Below are positions 1 through 9,149 of a DNA stretch of 64,000 nucleotides, one piece after another. The notes beneath the pieces were generated by a model. The model was not told where the DNA came from. It was given only the letters and a program-made list of their open reading frames with translations, and did no database searches. Position numbers and translations under genes: made by a program. This DNA comes from Sphingomicrobium marinum. GTDB taxonomy: Bacteria > Pseudomonadota > Alphaproteobacteria > Sphingomonadales > Sphingomonadaceae. Positions within the stretch are counted from its first letter, which is position 1. The number at the start of each line of letters is the position of its first letter. The stretch lies in contig NZ_JANPVQ010000001.1 in assembly GCF_026157105.1 (NCBI RefSeq), forward strand, positions 365,501 through 429,500, in the 5' to 3' direction.

Positions 1-32
1 GGAGCCAGTGGAATTGCCTGAGCGGGCGCCGT

Positions 33-674
33 TCAGGCTGTACCGGGTGCGAGCGCCGGAAAACTCGTCGCCAGACCGTCGATGACGAACTGGGCCGCCA
101 GTGCGGCGAGGATGACGCCTAGCAGGCGGGTGATCATCGCTTCCATCTTGTGACCGAGGAAGCGCATCAGCGGGCCGGCGGCCAACAGCGCCATCAGCGT
201 GATGAGGATGACCAGCGTCATCGCGCCAAGCACGATGCCGAGCTCGGTCGGGCCTTCGGCGCGGCCCGCGAACAGCATCATCGCGGCGATGGTGCCGGGA
301 CCCGCGATGAAAGGGATCGCCATCGGGAAGATCGACACGTCTTCCGCCTCGGGCGTGCCCTCGATCTCCTGGGCGCGATTTTCACGCCGCTCGGTGCGCT
401 TTTCGAACACCATGTCGAGCGCGATCATGAAGAGCATGATGCCGCCGGCGATGCGGAACGCAGCAAGGCTGATGCCGAGCGCTTCAAGGAGCGGTTCGCC
501 CAGCAGCGAGAAGAAGAGCAGGATCGACCACGCGACCACTGCGGCGCGGATCGCCATGCGGCGGCGCTGGCCATCGGTCGCGTCGCGCGTGAGCGACGCG
601 AAGATCGGCGCGTTACCCGGCGGATCGACGATCACCAGGAAAGTCACGAATGCGGAGACGAAGAGTTCGGTCAT
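33..674 (-). CDS. MarC family integral membrane protein
   Basis: A 213-residue polytopic inner-membrane protein with about six hydrophobic segments, the usual size of the MarC/UPF0056 family. The N-terminal region carries the family signature around DPPGNAPIF and a second half-repeat around [13 protein letters not shown], both typical of MarC. The family was once linked to multiple antibiotic resistance, but no substrate or transport activity is established. It is the last gene of a three-gene minus-strand unit: its start overlaps the folD stop by 4 bases (ATGA), so it is probably translated by coupling. Family assignment is secure; function is unknown. Confidence 0.93.
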   Translation of the reverse strand: MTELFVSAFVTFLVIVDPPGNAPIFASLTRDATDGQRRRMAIRAAVVAWSILLFFSLLGEPLLEALGISLAAFRIAGGIMLFMIALDMVFEKRTERRENRAQEIEGTPEAEDVSIFPMAIPFIAGPGTIAAMMLFAGRAEGPTELGIVLGAMTLVILITLMALLAAGPLMRFLGHKMEAMITRLLGVILAALAAQFVIDGLATSFPALAPGTA

Positions 675-1558
675 AGAGCAGGTGCCTCTAGCCCTTCGCG
701 CTGGTGGGCCGCGATGAGGGTGTTGCGCAGCAGCATGGCGATGGTCATGGGGCCGACGCCGCCGGGAACGGGAGTGATCGCGCCGGCCTTGTCGGCGGCT
801 TCGTCATAGGCGACATCGCCCACCAGCTTGCCCTTGGTTTTGCCCTCTTCGGGCGGCAAGCGGTTGATGCCGACATCGATGACGGTGGCGCCCGGCTTGA
901 TCCAGTCGCCCTTGACCATTTCGGCGCGGCCCACGGCGGCAACCACGATGTCGGCGTCGCGTGCCAAGGCGGGAAGGTCCCTGGTGCGGCTATGCGCGAT
1001 GGTGACGGTAGCATTCTCGGCCAGCAGTAGCTGCGCCATCGGTTTGCCGACGATGTTCGAACGGCCGATGACAAGCGCGTGTTTGCCGCTGAGATCGCCG
1101 AGTTCGTTTTTCAGCAAGTGGAGGCAGCCATAGGGGGTGCAGGGCACCAGCGCCTGCTGCCCGACCGCGAGCTTGCCTGCATTGAGGATGTGGAAGCCGT
1201 CGACGTCCTTGGCCGGGTCGATTGCGTCGAGCACCGCGTCTTCGTCGATTTGGTCGGGGAGCGGCAATTGGACGAGGATGCCGTCGACCTTGGGGTCGTC
1301 GTTCAACCGTTCGACTAGCTGCAGCAGTTCGTCCTGCGTGGTTTCGGTGGGCAGGCGGTGCGTGAAGCTCTCCATGCCGGCTTCGAGCGTCGCCTTGCCC
1401 TTGGAACCGACATAGACGGTGCTGGCGGGATCATCGCCCACCAGCACGACGGCCAGTCCCGGCGCGCGCCCGATGCGGTCGCGGAAAAGCGCAACGCCCT
1501 CGGCGACTTTCCTGCGAACGTCGAGGGCGGCAGCCTTGCCGTCGATCCGCTTGGTCAT
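671..1558 (-). CDS. folD: Bifunctional methylenetetrahydrofolate dehydrogenase/cyclohydrolase FolD
   Basis: Interconverts 5,10-methylene-THF and 10-formyl-THF in the cytosol, supplying one-carbon units for purines and initiator fMet. The 295-residue length is normal. The active-site Tyr/Lys pair is visible as Y49 and K53 in VYVGSKGK. Other visible motifs are [10 protein letters not shown], the NADP-binding [14 protein letters not shown] and the C-terminal [14 protein letters not shown]. It overlaps yggT upstream by 4 bases (ATGA) and marC downstream by 4 bases, so the three are almost certainly co-transcribed. Confidence 0.98.
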   Translation of the reverse strand: MTKRIDGKAAALDVRRKVAEGVALFRDRIGRAPGLAVVLVGDDPASTVYVGSKGKATLEAGMESFTHRLPTETTQDELLQLVERLNDDPKVDGILVQLPLPDQIDEDAVLDAIDPAKDVDGFHILNAGKLAVGQQALVPCTPYGCLHLLKNELGDLSGKHALVIGRSNIVGKPMAQLLLAENATVTIAHSRTRDLPALARDADIVVAAVGRAEMVKGDWIKPGATVIDVGINRLPPEEGKTKGKLVGDVAYDEAADKAGAITPVPGGVGPMTIAMLLRNTLIAAHQREGLEAPAL

Positions 1559-1860
1559 GAGAAGACTGTCGGCCCCAGTTCCATCGCCACGCCCGCAAGG
1601 ACGCGCTGAAGGATCATGATGAGGATGATCAGCACCATCGGCGACAGGTCGATCCCGCCAAAATCGGGCATGATCTTCCTGATCGGCCGGTATAACGGCC
1701 CGGTGATCCGGTCGAGCGCATCGACGAGGCCGCGCACGAAGCTCGAGCTCGGGTTGATCACGCCGAAGACGAAAAGCCAGCTGAGGATAACCTGCGCGAT
1801 GATGATGTAGAATAATACATTGAGCAGCAGGAAGAGGATGTCGAAAAAGGCAGCAGTCAT
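1555..1860 (-). CDS. YggT family membrane protein
   Basis: A 101-residue protein with two hydrophobic segments (about residues 5-30 and 70-95). Between them lies the conserved YggT stretch around [17 protein letters not shown]. YggT proteins are small inner-membrane proteins of unclear role; osmotic or division-related functions have been proposed in other bacteria. It is the first gene of the yggT-folD-marC unit and overlaps folD by 4 bases. The family call is firm; I make no claim about function. Confidence 0.93.
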   Translation of the reverse strand: MTAAFFDILFLLLNVLFYIIIAQVILSWLFVFGVINPSSSFVRGLVDALDRITGPLYRPIRKIMPDFGGIDLSPMVLIILIMILQRVLAGVAMELGPTVFS

Positions 1861-1927
1861 GCGCCCCTCCTAGCGACGGCAGGCGAGGGGGGCAACGATG
1901 CTTCTGCGGGTGCGCATGGCCGCTCGA

Positions 1928-2887
1928 TCAGGGGGCGAAGCGGTTGGGCTGCGCTTCGGCAAGGATGAAGGCGAAATCGTCCGCATCATCAGTCCATTCG
2001 GCCACCGGGGTCCAGCCGCCCGCCAGCAGCAGCGTGCGCGCCGCGCGCTTGCCGTATTTGTGGCTGTTTTCGGTGTGGATCGTGTCGCCTTCGTCGAAGC
2101 TGAAACGGGTGCCGTCGATGGCAAAGGACATGAAGGTGGTGGCGACGAGGTGCATCTCGATGCGCCCCAGCATCTCGTTCCAGCGCGCTTCGTGGCGGAA
2201 CAGGTCTACCGGAATGTCGGCACCAAGCTCACGGTTGATGCGGTGAAGCAGGTTGAGATTGAACTGCGCGGTGACACCGTCTGCATCGTCATAAGCGGCG
2301 CGCAGGCGATCGAGATCCTTCACCCGGTCCATGCCGATCAGCAGGCTCGACCCATCGCGCAAGATGTCGCGGAATGTGCGCAGGAGGTCGGCGGCGCTGC
2401 GCGGCACGAAGTTGCCGATGGTGGAGCCCGGGAAGAAGCCGACTCGGTGCAGGCCCCTGATGTCGTCGGGCAGATCGAACGGCTTGGTGAAATCGGCCTC
2501 GATCGGATCGACGGCAAGATCGGGATAGTCTTCGGCCAGACGCGCGGCGCTGGCGCGCAGGAACTCGCCTGAAATATCGATCGGCACGAAATGATCCGGC
2601 TGCAACGCGTCGATCATCAGCGGCGTCTTGGTGACGCTGCCCGCGCCGAATTCGATCAGCGCACCGCCGGTACCTGCAGCAGCAGCAATGGCCGCGGCAT
2701 TGTCGCGCATGATCGCGGTCTCGGTGCGGGTGGGATAATATTCGTCGAGCCGTGTGATCTCGTCGAACAGTTCGCTCCCGCGATGATCGTACAGCCAGCG
2801 CGCCGGGATCGACGGCTGGGCCTGCTGCAGCCCGCGGATGACATCATCACGAAAGGCGGGGTCGACGGTATCTGCCGCGTCAGACAT
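1928..2887 (-). CDS. egtD: L-histidine N-alpha-methyltransferase EgtD
   Basis: SAM-dependent trimethylation of histidine to hercynine, the first step of ergothioneine synthesis. The 319-residue product has the SAM-binding motif LIEFGAGSVTKT, then FVPIDISGEFL and FFPGSTIGNF, all typical of EgtD (DUF2260). I chose ATG at 2887, which begins MSDAADTVDP. A longer reading to 3010 adds a low-complexity Arg/Pro-rich N-terminus that is only the out-of-frame 3' end of egtB. The chosen start overlaps the egtB stop by 8 bases (ATGTCTGA), indicating translational coupling with egtB. Confidence 0.96.
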   Translation of the reverse strand: MSDAADTVDPAFRDDVIRGLQQAQPSIPARWLYDHRGSELFDEITRLDEYYPTRTETAIMRDNAAAIAAAAGTGGALIEFGAGSVTKTPLMIDALQPDHFVPIDISGEFLRASAARLAEDYPDLAVDPIEADFTKPFDLPDDIRGLHRVGFFPGSTIGNFVPRSAADLLRTFRDILRDGSSLLIGMDRVKDLDRLRAAYDDADGVTAQFNLNLLHRINRELGADIPVDLFRHEARWNEMLGRIEMHLVATTFMSFAIDGTRFSFDEGDTIHTENSHKYGKRAARTLLLAGGWTPVAEWTDDADDFAFILAEAQPNRFAP

Positions 2888-4121
2888 TTCGGGCAAGACG
2901 CACTCCGGTGAACTGCCAGCGTTGGGCCGGGTAGAAGAAGTTGCGATAGGTCGCGCGCGAATGGCCGCGCGGGGTGGCGCAGGACGCGCCCTTGAGGACA
3001 AACTGCCCACACATGAACTTGCCGTTATATTCGCCGATCGTGCCGGCTTCAGGCATGAAACCGGGGTAAGGCGAATAGGCGCTGCACGTCCATTGCCAGC
3101 AATCGCCGAACAGGGCGTCCGATCCCATCGGCATGACCGCGGCGGCGCTGGTCAACTGGTTGCCGTCGGCGGGATCGTGACCGGCGCCGACGATCTCCCA
3201 TTCCGCCTCGGTCGGTAGCCGCGCGCCAGCCCAGGTGGCGAAGGCGTCGGCTTCATAATAGCTGACATGGGTGACGGGCAGCGCAGCTTCGATCGGGCGG
3301 CGGCCCGATAGGGCAAAGCGGCTCCACCCGTCCTGGTCGCGGCGCCAGTAGAGCGGGGCATCGATGTTGTTTTCCTTCAGCCACGTCCAGCCGTCCGACA
3401 GCCAGAGCGAGGGCGTGGAATAGCCACCATCGCGCATGAAATCGGCCCAGTCGCCTTGGGTGACGAGCCGGTCGGCGAGCTCGAAAGGTTGTAGCAGCAC
3501 CTCGTGGCGGGGACGCTCGCTGTCGAAGCTGAAGCCGGTGCCGTCATGACCGATCGCAACGCGTCCGCCGTCGCGGCGCGTCCAGCCCATGGGCGCTTCT
3601 TTGGCATCGGCGACAGGCGGCCCGTCCATATAGGCCGGATCGAGTGGATTGGCGTCGAGCGTGGCGAGGATGTCGGTAAGGAACAGCTCCTGGTGCTGCT
3701 GTTCGTGATGGATGCCGAGTTCGACCAGCTTTCGCACCTCATGCGAAAGGTCCGGCAGGGCGCGGATCAGCGCGGCATCGACATGTTCGCGATATGTCCG
3801 GATCTCGTCGATGCTGGGGCGGCTGATCAGGCCGCGGCGCGGGCGGGCATGGCGTTCGCCTTCGCCTTCGTAATAGCTGTTGAAGAGGAAGGGCCAGCGC
3901 TCATCATAAAGCGTGTAGCCCTCGACATGGTCGCGCAGGATGAAGGTTTCGAAGAACCAGCTGGTGTGCGCCATGTGCCATTTGGACGGGCTGGCGTCTT
4001 CGTGGGGCTGGATGGTGGCATCGGCATCGCTCAGCGGTGCCGCCAGGTCGAGCGTCAGGCTACGCGTCGCCTCGTATCGTGCCCTCAGATCGGGCTTTGG
4101 CTGTTCATCTGCACGCGCCAC
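2880..4121 (-). CDS. egtB: Ergothioneine biosynthesis sulfoxide synthase EgtB
   Basis: Iron-dependent enzyme joining a sulfur donor to hercynine. The N-terminal DinB-like four-helix domain carries the likely Fe ligands H52 (in HMAHTSWFFETF) and H139/H143 (in GIHHEQQHQEL). The C-terminal half is an FGE-sulfatase fold with the typical VTHVSYYEADAFATWAGAR, LPTEAEWE and FFYPAQRWQFTGVRLAR. The 413-residue length is normal. It is first in the egtB-egtD pair. No egtC or egtE homologue lies beside it, so the sulfur donor (gamma-Glu-Cys or Cys) and the lyase step cannot be inferred from this window. Confidence 0.96.
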   Translation of the reverse strand: MARADEQPKPDLRARYEATRSLTLDLAAPLSDADATIQPHEDASPSKWHMAHTSWFFETFILRDHVEGYTLYDERWPFLFNSYYEGEGERHARPRRGLISRPSIDEIRTYREHVDAALIRALPDLSHEVRKLVELGIHHEQQHQELFLTDILATLDANPLDPAYMDGPPVADAKEAPMGWTRRDGGRVAIGHDGTGFSFDSERPRHEVLLQPFELADRLVTQGDWADFMRDGGYSTPSLWLSDGWTWLKENNIDAPLYWRRDQDGWSRFALSGRRPIEAALPVTHVSYYEADAFATWAGARLPTEAEWEIVGAGHDPADGNQLTSAAAVMPMGSDALFGDCWQWTCSAYSPYPGFMPEAGTIGEYNGKFMCGQFVLKGASCATPRGHSRATYRNFFYPAQRWQFTGVRLARNV

Positions 4122-4184
4122 AATGGCTCTCCCTTACCATGCCAAAGCGGGATAAGGCCAAGTTTGTTCCACTTTCGTTTCTGG

Positions 4185-4742
4185 TCAGCGCGTAGCGCCC
4201 GGCTGCCACAGGATGTCGCCGCCGCCTTTCGCGGCGAGCGCGCGTGCGGTCACGAAGAGGTGATCGGAGAGGCGATTGATATAGGCCAGCGCGGCCGGGT
4301 TGATGTCCTCCTCGGCCGCGAGCTGCGTAGCGGAACGCTCGGCGCGGCGCACGACGGCGCGCGCCAGATACAGGCTGGACGCCGCTGCGTCGCCTCCGGG
4401 CAGGATAAAGCTTTTGAGCGGGTCAAGCTGCGCCGTGATGGCGTCGATCTCGCCTTCCAGCCGCTCGACCTGACTTTCGAGGATGCGAAGCGCGCCCTCC
4501 ATCTCGCCTGGCGTGGCAAGATCGGCGCCTAGGTCAAACAATTCGTTCTGGATACGGCGCAGCGCGTCGAAATGGTTGCCTTGCGCCATGTGCGACAACG
4601 CGACGCCGATAGCGCTGTTGGCTTCATCGACATCGCCGATTGCGGCCATACGCGGCGAATATTTGGCGACGCGGCTGCCATCGACGAGGCCCGACGTGCC
4701 GTCATCGCCGGTCCGCGTGTAGATCTTGTTGAGCTTGACCAA
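4185..4742 (-). CDS. Cob(I)yrinic acid a,c-diamide adenosyltransferase, PduO/MMAB type
   Basis: Transfers the adenosyl group of ATP to cob(I)alamin to make adenosylcobalamin. The 185-residue protein has the PduO-type N-terminal ATP loop (YTRTGDDGTSGL). Other family motifs are IGDVDEANSAIG, the Arg-rich helix LARAVVRRAERS and the C-terminal ALAYINRLSDHLFVTAR. It is the second of two tightly spaced minus-strand genes (4-base gap from the HIG1-like gene upstream). No methylmalonyl-CoA mutase or other B12 enzyme is in the window. Confidence 0.95.
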   Translation of the reverse strand: MVKLNKIYTRTGDDGTSGLVDGSRVAKYSPRMAAIGDVDEANSAIGVALSHMAQGNHFDALRRIQNELFDLGADLATPGEMEGALRILESQVERLEGEIDAITAQLDPLKSFILPGGDAAASSLYLARAVVRRAERSATQLAAEEDINPAALAYINRLSDHLFVTARALAAKGGGDILWQPGATR

Positions 4743-4746
4743 GGGG

Positions 4747-4950
4747 TCAGGCGGCCTGACCGGCCAGGATCAGCAACAGGGCGATGATGACGATCGCAAT
4801 GCCCTGGAAGAAGACACGCTTGCGCATATAGTCCTGCTGGCGCTGCTGGTCGATTTCCTTGCCCGAAGCCATGGCGATCACGCCGCGGATAAGGACATAG
4901 GCGGTCGCGGCCATTGCCGCGATGAGGAGGAGTGCGAGAAACCAGGTCAT
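4747..4950 (-). CDS. HIG1-domain-like twin transmembrane protein
   Basis: A 67-residue protein with two hydrophobic helices (about residues 3-28 and 48-65). They are separated by a polar loop carrying QQQDYMRKRVFFQG, which resembles the conserved loop of bacterial HIG1 (hypoxia-induced) proteins. In mitochondria and some alphaproteobacteria HIG1 proteins associate with respiratory complexes; whether that applies here is inference. It lies 5 bases downstream of the gluQRS stop and 4 bases before the cobalamin adenosyltransferase, so it is probably in one transcript with both. Confidence 0.75.
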   Translation of the reverse strand: MTWFLALLLIAAMAATAYVLIRGVIAMASGKEIDQQRQQDYMRKRVFFQGIAIVIIALLLILAGQAA

Positions 4951-4955
4951 GACGC

Positions 4956-5798
4956 CTATGTAGGCTCGATCAGCCTGAATCCCAAGGGCAGACTTTGGTC
5001 CGCCAGGCTCTTGGCCAGGGTTACGCCATCCACGCCTTCGTCGCGCATGGCTTGCAGCGTCGGTGCCTTGTCGCGTTTGGCCAAGCGCCGGCCATCATCG
5101 AAGGTGACGAGACGGTGGTGCAGGTAGCGCGGTTCGGGCAATCCGAGCAGCATTTGCAACAGGCGCTGGATGGGCGTGGATTGGCGCAAATCCGCGCCGC
5201 GCACGACCAACGTCACCCCGCTATCGGCATCATCGAGCACGCACGCCAAATGGTAGGAGGAAGGCGCGTCCTTGCGCGCGAGGATAGCGTCTCCAAGGTC
5301 ACCCTGATTGGCGGTGAAGGGGGTGCCGTCTCGTTCGACCCATTGCGGCAGCCCGCCAACCTCTAACAGCGCCCTGGCGGCATCGAGACGCCAGCTGTGC
5401 GGCGTGGACGCGCGGCGATCCGGATTATCGGGCAGGCCGCGGCACGTGCCGGGATAGTGCGCGCCAGGATCGCCGTGCGGGGCGGTGAGCGCAGCAGCAA
5501 TGTCGCTCCGGGTGCAAAAGCAGGGGTAAACGAGCCCGCGCGCTGCCAATTCGTCGAGCGCGTCGTCATAGCGGTCGAGCCGCTGGCTTTCGCGCAGAAC
5601 CTCGCCGTCATGCGCGACGCCGAGCCACTTGAGATCGTCGAAGATCGGCTGGATGAACTCATCGCGGCTGCGGCCGGGGTCGAGGTCATCGATCCGCAGG
5701 CGCATTTTATCGCCCGCCTTCCGCGCCATGACGGCGGAATAAGCGTGTCCCAGATGCAAGCGGCCCGAGGGCGAAGGCGCAAAACGCGTGACGATCAT
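4956..5798 (-). CDS. gluQRS: Glutamyl-Q tRNA(Asp) synthetase GluQRS
   Basis: A GluRS paralogue lacking the anticodon-binding domain, which attaches Glu to queuosine-34 of tRNA(Asp). It shows the class I HLGH motif in TRFAPSPSGRLHLGHAYSA, DDLDPGRSRDEF, a zinc-type cluster CFCTR...YPGTC, and RRLAKRD in place of KMSKS. I chose the ATG at 5798 (MIVTRFAPSP) because it gives 280 residues, the usual size. A longer reading to 5870 adds about 24 residues unlike the family. It heads the minus-strand unit with the HIG1-like and cobalamin adenosyltransferase genes. Confidence 0.95.
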   Translation of the reverse strand: MIVTRFAPSPSGRLHLGHAYSAVMARKAGDKMRLRIDDLDPGRSRDEFIQPIFDDLKWLGVAHDGEVLRESQRLDRYDDALDELAARGLVYPCFCTRSDIAAALTAPHGDPGAHYPGTCRGLPDNPDRRASTPHSWRLDAARALLEVGGLPQWVERDGTPFTANQGDLGDAILARKDAPSSYHLACVLDDADSGVTLVVRGADLRQSTPIQRLLQMLLGLPEPRYLHHRLVTFDDGRRLAKRDKAPTLQAMRDEGVDGVTLAKSLADQSLPLGFRLIEPT

Positions 5799-6001
5799 GA
5801 CGCATACAGTGTTGCAAAAGGGACTCTTGACGCAAGGATTCCCGTCATGGTGTCTTACGCCTGTCACCAACTGCTGGCATCAGGCGGTGAACGCAACGGA
5901 AAGACGGGCCTTGGCCGACGGTCTCCCGATGGTGGGTGTGAAGCGCTAAGGGGTCCTGGTCAGGTCCAATGAATGGACGACCGCTAGGGAGCTTTTGTGC
6001 C

Positions 6002-6571
6002 GTGACCCACGCCGACCGCTTGAGACACCCGGAAAACTGCCCCGCGCTCGTGCTCAACGCCGATTACACGCCCTTGTCCTATTATCCGCTGAGCCTGTGG
6101 CCGTGGCAGACCGCGGTAAAGGCGATGTTTCTCGAACGCGTCGATATCGTCGCCCATTATGACCGCGAAGTGCACAGCCCCTCGGCGACGTTGCAACTGC
6201 CGAGCGTCATCGCGCTGCGCCAATATGTGAAACCGAACGAGTATCCGGCCTTCACCCGATTCAACCTGTTCCTGCGTGACAAGTTTTCCTGCGTCTATTG
6301 CGGCAGCGGGAACGAGTTGACTTTCGACCATGTCATCCCGCGCCGGCAGGGCGGACGCACCAGCTGGGAAAATGTCGCGACCGCCTGCGCGCCGTGCAAC
6401 CTCAAGAAGGGGGGCAGGACGCCCAAGGAAGCGCATATGCCCGTCATCGGCGGCGATCCCATCCGCCCGACAAGCTGGCAGTTGCAGGAACATGGCCGGG
6501 CGTTTCCGCCCAACCACCTGCACGATAGCTGGCACGATTATCTTTATTGGGATGTCGAACTGGAAGCTTAG
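6002..6571 (+). CDS. HNH endonuclease family protein
   Basis: A 189-residue protein with a C-terminal HNH zinc/nuclease core: YCG...LTFDHVIPRRQGG...WENVATACAPCNLKKGGRT. It has the paired Cys residues and the conserved DH and N of the fold. The N-terminal half (ALVLNADYTPLSYYPLSLW) is a conserved extension seen in a widespread alphaproteobacterial housekeeping family. I placed the start at GTG 6002, preceded by GGGAG at 5986-5991 about 10 bases away, giving MTHADRLRHPENCP. An in-frame ATG at 5969 is possible but lacks a good ribosome site. No restriction or mobile-element partner is nearby; the substrate is unknown. Confidence 0.88.
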   Translation: MTHADRLRHPENCPALVLNADYTPLSYYPLSLWPWQTAVKAMFLERVDIVAHYDREVHSPSATLQLPSVIALRQYVKPNEYPAFTRFNLFLRDKFSCVYCGSGNELTFDHVIPRRQGGRTSWENVATACAPCNLKKGGRTPKEAHMPVIGGDPIRPTSWQLQEHGRAFPPNHLHDSWHDYLYWDVELEA

Positions 6572-7428
6572 GCGTTCTTCGCCAGCCATTCCTTGAGCGT
6601 TGGCGCGATTTCGGCGTCGGCCATGCCGAGCGCCAGGTTGGCGAGCGCGAACCCGGCCTTGTTGCCGCAATCGTGGCGGACGGCATCGACTTTGAGCGCG
6701 TGAAAGGGCTGCTGGCCGATGAGTTTGGCCATCGCGTCCGTCAACTGGATTTCGCCCCCTGCGCCGCTGTCCTGGTTGGCCAGCAGATCCATGAGTTCAG
6801 GCTGGAGGATGTAGCGACCCACGATGGCGAGCGTCGAAGGGGCCTCGGCGGGGTCGGGCTTTTCGACCATACCTTTGACCTCGGTTGCCTTGCCTTTGGT
6901 GTCGCCGGGATCGACGACACCGTAGCTGGCGGTGTCTTCTTTATCGACGTCCATCGCGCAGACGATATTACCGCCCAGTTCCTCGTAAGCATCGACCATC
7001 TGCTTCAATGCGCCGGGCTTACCCACCATCAGGTCATCGGGGAGCAGGACGGCGAAGGGCTCGTCTCCCGTCACGGCGCGCGCGCACCAGACCGCATGGC
7101 CAAGCCCGAGCGGTTGCTGCTGGCGCACTGACACAAGTTCGCCGTACCGCGTGCGGCTTCCGGACAGCGGGGCGAGCGGCTTGCCCTTGTCATCCATGGT
7201 GCGTTCGAGTTCGTAGGCCATGTCGAAATAGTCGACGAGGCTGGCCTTGCCGCGCCCGGTCACGAAGATGAGCTGTTCGACGCCGGCTTCGCGCGCTTCG
7301 TCCACCGCATACTGGATTAGCGGACGATCGACGATGGTCAGCATTTCCTTGGGCATGGTCTTGGTGGCGGGCAGGAGCCGCGTGCCAAGCCCGGCGACCG
7401 GAAAGATGGCTTTCTTGATCTTCTTCAT
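6568..7428 (-). CDS. galU: UTP--glucose-1-phosphate uridylyltransferase GalU
   Basis: Makes UDP-glucose for exopolysaccharide, glycolipid and LPS synthesis. The 286-residue protein begins with the nucleotide-binding FPVAGLGTRLLPATKTMPKEML. It continues with PLIQYAVDEAREAG, FVTGRGK, LPDDLMV and VEKPDPAEAPSTLAIVGRYI, all diagnostic of GalU. The start overlaps the lipoprotein gene stop upstream by 4 bases (ATGA). The 3' end converges on the HNH gene with a 4-base overlap. Confidence 0.97.
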   Translation of the reverse strand: MKKIKKAIFPVAGLGTRLLPATKTMPKEMLTIVDRPLIQYAVDEAREAGVEQLIFVTGRGKASLVDYFDMAYELERTMDDKGKPLAPLSGSRTRYGELVSVRQQQPLGLGHAVWCARAVTGDEPFAVLLPDDLMVGKPGALKQMVDAYEELGGNIVCAMDVDKEDTASYGVVDPGDTKGKATEVKGMVEKPDPAEAPSTLAIVGRYILQPELMDLLANQDSGAGGEIQLTDAMAKLIGQQPFHALKVDAVRHDCGNKAGFALANLALGMADAEIAPTLKEWLAKNA

Positions 7429-7745
7429 CGTGGCTCCGCAGGATCGGTGATGTCGACCGGATCGTCGGCGTCCTCGTTATAGTCGGGCGCCGGGGTCAAC
7501 GCCGCGCCGCCTTCGGCTGGCGGCAGGTCGAAGGGGTCTGGCGCGCGCGGCGCGGAACGCTGGATCAGCTCGTCCACGCGCTCGGGCCTCGCATAGGGCG
7601 GCGGGGTCAGCAGGTCATCGGGTTGCGGGACTTCGGCGGCCAGCACCGGCTTGGGCGGCAGCTCTGCGCCCTCGGCCGGCTTCAAGGGGCCGGTGGTCCC
7701 GCAAGCGGCGAGCAAAAGCGTCGTCAGGATCAAAAGGCTGCGCAT
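7425..7745 (-). CDS. Small lipoprotein with LptM/YifL-like N-terminus
   Basis: A 106-residue predicted lipoprotein. The signal peptide MRSLLILTTLLLAAC ends in a lipobox (LAAC) with Cys15, followed by GTTGPLKP, similar to the CGxxGPL start of LptM/YifL proteins. LptM helps LptDE maturation in E. coli. The remainder is Pro- and Asp-rich and looks disordered. I started at ATG 7745; the upstream in-frame extension to 7877 is not lipoprotein-like and overlaps tlpA on the other strand. It is co-transcribed with galU (4-base overlap). LptM genes usually sit by argH-lysA; neither is here. Confidence 0.7.
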   Translation of the reverse strand: MRSLLILTTLLLAACGTTGPLKPAEGAELPPKPVLAAEVPQPDDLLTPPPYARPERVDELIQRSAPRAPDPFDLPPAEGGAALTPAPDYNEDADDPVDITDPAEPR

Positions 7746-7800
7746 CGCCACCCAAATGCCGCATTGCGGGCAGCCTGCCAACCACTTAGCGAAGCGAGCC

Positions 7801-8331
7801 ATGAAAAAGCTCCTGATTCTCGCGGCACTGGTGTTGAGCGCCTGCGGCACCGATCCAGCCACCGAAACGACGACCAAGGCTACCGAGCAGACGGCGCTGC
7901 TGCGCGACTATGCCGGAACGGACATGCCCGATATCGCGGTGACCGATCCCGATGGCGAGCAAACTACGCTGGGCGAAATCGCGGGCGGCGAACCGATCCT
8001 GGTCAACCTGTGGGCAAGCTGGTGCGCGCCGTGCGTCAAGGAACTGCCGACGCTTCTGGCGTTGTCGGAGCGCGGCGATGTTCGGGTGCTGGCGCTCAGC
8101 CAGGACATCGGTCCGCAGCCATCGGTGCGCGCTTTTCTCGAAGGGCACGGCGTCGGGTCGCTCGGCGCGTGGCAGGATGCCGACATGGCGATGACCGACG
8201 CGCTGCCCGTCACCATCATGCCGACCACGGTGCTTTACGATGCGCAGGGCAAGGAAGTCTGGCGCTATGTCGGCGATCTCGATTGGTCCGGCGATGAAGC
8301 CGCCGCGCTAATCGCCGAACTCGACAGCTAG
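7801..8331 (+). CDS. TlpA-like periplasmic thioredoxin (lipoprotein)
   Basis: A 176-residue TlpA/ResA-type thiol:disulfide oxidoreductase. [15 protein letters not shown] is a lipoprotein signal with Cys at the lipobox, so the domain should be anchored facing the periplasm. The active site is [13 protein letters not shown], and the cis-Pro region is [14 protein letters not shown] chose ATG 7801 because the upstream in-frame extension lacks a signal peptide. The stop shares CTAG with the convergent dapD. The likely role is thiol reduction in the periplasm or cytochrome c maturation; no ccm genes are nearby. Confidence 0.92.
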   Translation: MKKLLILAALVLSACGTDPATETTTKATEQTALLRDYAGTDMPDIAVTDPDGEQTTLGEIAGGEPILVNLWASWCAPCVKELPTLLALSERGDVRVLALSQDIGPQPSVRAFLEGHGVGSLGAWQDADMAMTDALPVTIMPTTVLYDAQGKEVWRYVGDLDWSGDEAAALIAELDS

Positions 8332-9149
8332 TCGCGCAGCAGCTCGTTGATGCCCGTCTTGCTGCGGGTCTTTTCATCGACCGTCTTGACGATCACCGCG
8401 CAGGCAAGGCTCGGCCCGTTCTCCTTGCCGGGAAGCGTACCGGGCACGACGACCGAATAGGCCGGGACGCGGCCATAGTGGATCTCGCCCGTGGCGCGAT
8501 TGACGATCTTGGTCGAAGCCGAGATGAACACGCCCATCGACAGCACCGCGCCTTCTTCGACGATGACGCCTTCAGCGACCTCGCTGCGCGCGCCGATGAA
8601 GACGTTGTCCTCGATGATCACGGGCTCGGCCTGAAGCGGCTCCAAAACGCCGCCAATCCCTGCGCCGCCCGAAATATGCACATTCTTGCCGATCTGGGCG
8701 CAGCTACCGACGGTCGCCCAAGTATCCACCATCGTACCCTCGTCAACATAAGCGCCAAGATTGACGAAGCTGGGCATCAATACGGTACCGGACGCGATAT
8801 AGGCGCCGCGGCGCACGATGCAGCCGGGGACAGCCCGAAAGCCAGCCTTCTTAAAGGCTTCATCGCCCCAGCCGAGGAATTTGCTGTCGACCTTGTCCCA
8901 CCAACCTGCGCCGCCGGGGCCGCCCGAGATCGTCGCCATCGGGTTCAATCTGAAGGACAGGAGCACGGCTTTCTTGAGCCATTGGTTGACCTGCCACTTG
9001 CCGTCGATTTTCTCGGCGACGCGCTGTTGGCCGCTGTCGAGCAGGAGGATCGCTTCCTTGACCGCCTCGTGCAGCGCGGCATCGCTGTCGGGGGTCACGC
9101 TTTCGCGCTTGTCCCACGCGGCTTCGATGGTGCTTTGAAGGTCGCTCAT
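8328..9149 (-). CDS. dapD: 2,3,4,5-tetrahydropyridine-2,6-dicarboxylate N-succinyltransferase DapD
   Basis: Succinylase step of lysine and diaminopimelate synthesis. The 273-residue protein is a trimeric left-handed beta-helix enzyme. The hexapeptide-repeat region is evident in [34 protein letters not shown] and [20 protein letters not shown]. The start at ATG 9149 ([13 protein letters not shown]) overlaps the HAD-hydrolase stop by 4 bases (ATGA). The 10-residue upstream extension is unlikely. The stop overlaps tlpA on the other strand. Confidence 0.98.
   Translation of the reverse strand: MSDLQSTIEAAWDKRESVTPDSDAALHEAVKEAILLLDSGQQRVAEKIDGKWQVNQWLKKAVLLSFRLNPMATISGGPGGAGWWDKVDSKFLGWGDEAFKKAGFRAVPGCIVRRGAYIASGTVLMPSFVNLGAYVDEGTMVDTWATVGSCAQIGKNVHISGGAGIGGVLEPLQAEPVIIEDNVFIGARSEVAEGVIVEEGAVLSMGVFISASTKIVNRATGEIHYGRVPAYSVVVPGTLPGKENGPSLACAVIVKTVDEKTRSKTGINELLRD

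Noticed and set aside
5799-6001. Short plus-strand frames in the gluQRS-HNH gap
   Set aside because: No ribosome site or recognisable product; the gap probably holds two divergent promoters, but I could not assign convincing boxes.
5969-6571. HNH protein as part of a restriction, retron or mobile system
   Set aside because: No methylase, reverse transcriptase, integrase or repeat is nearby, and the N-terminal extension matches a conserved housekeeping-type family.
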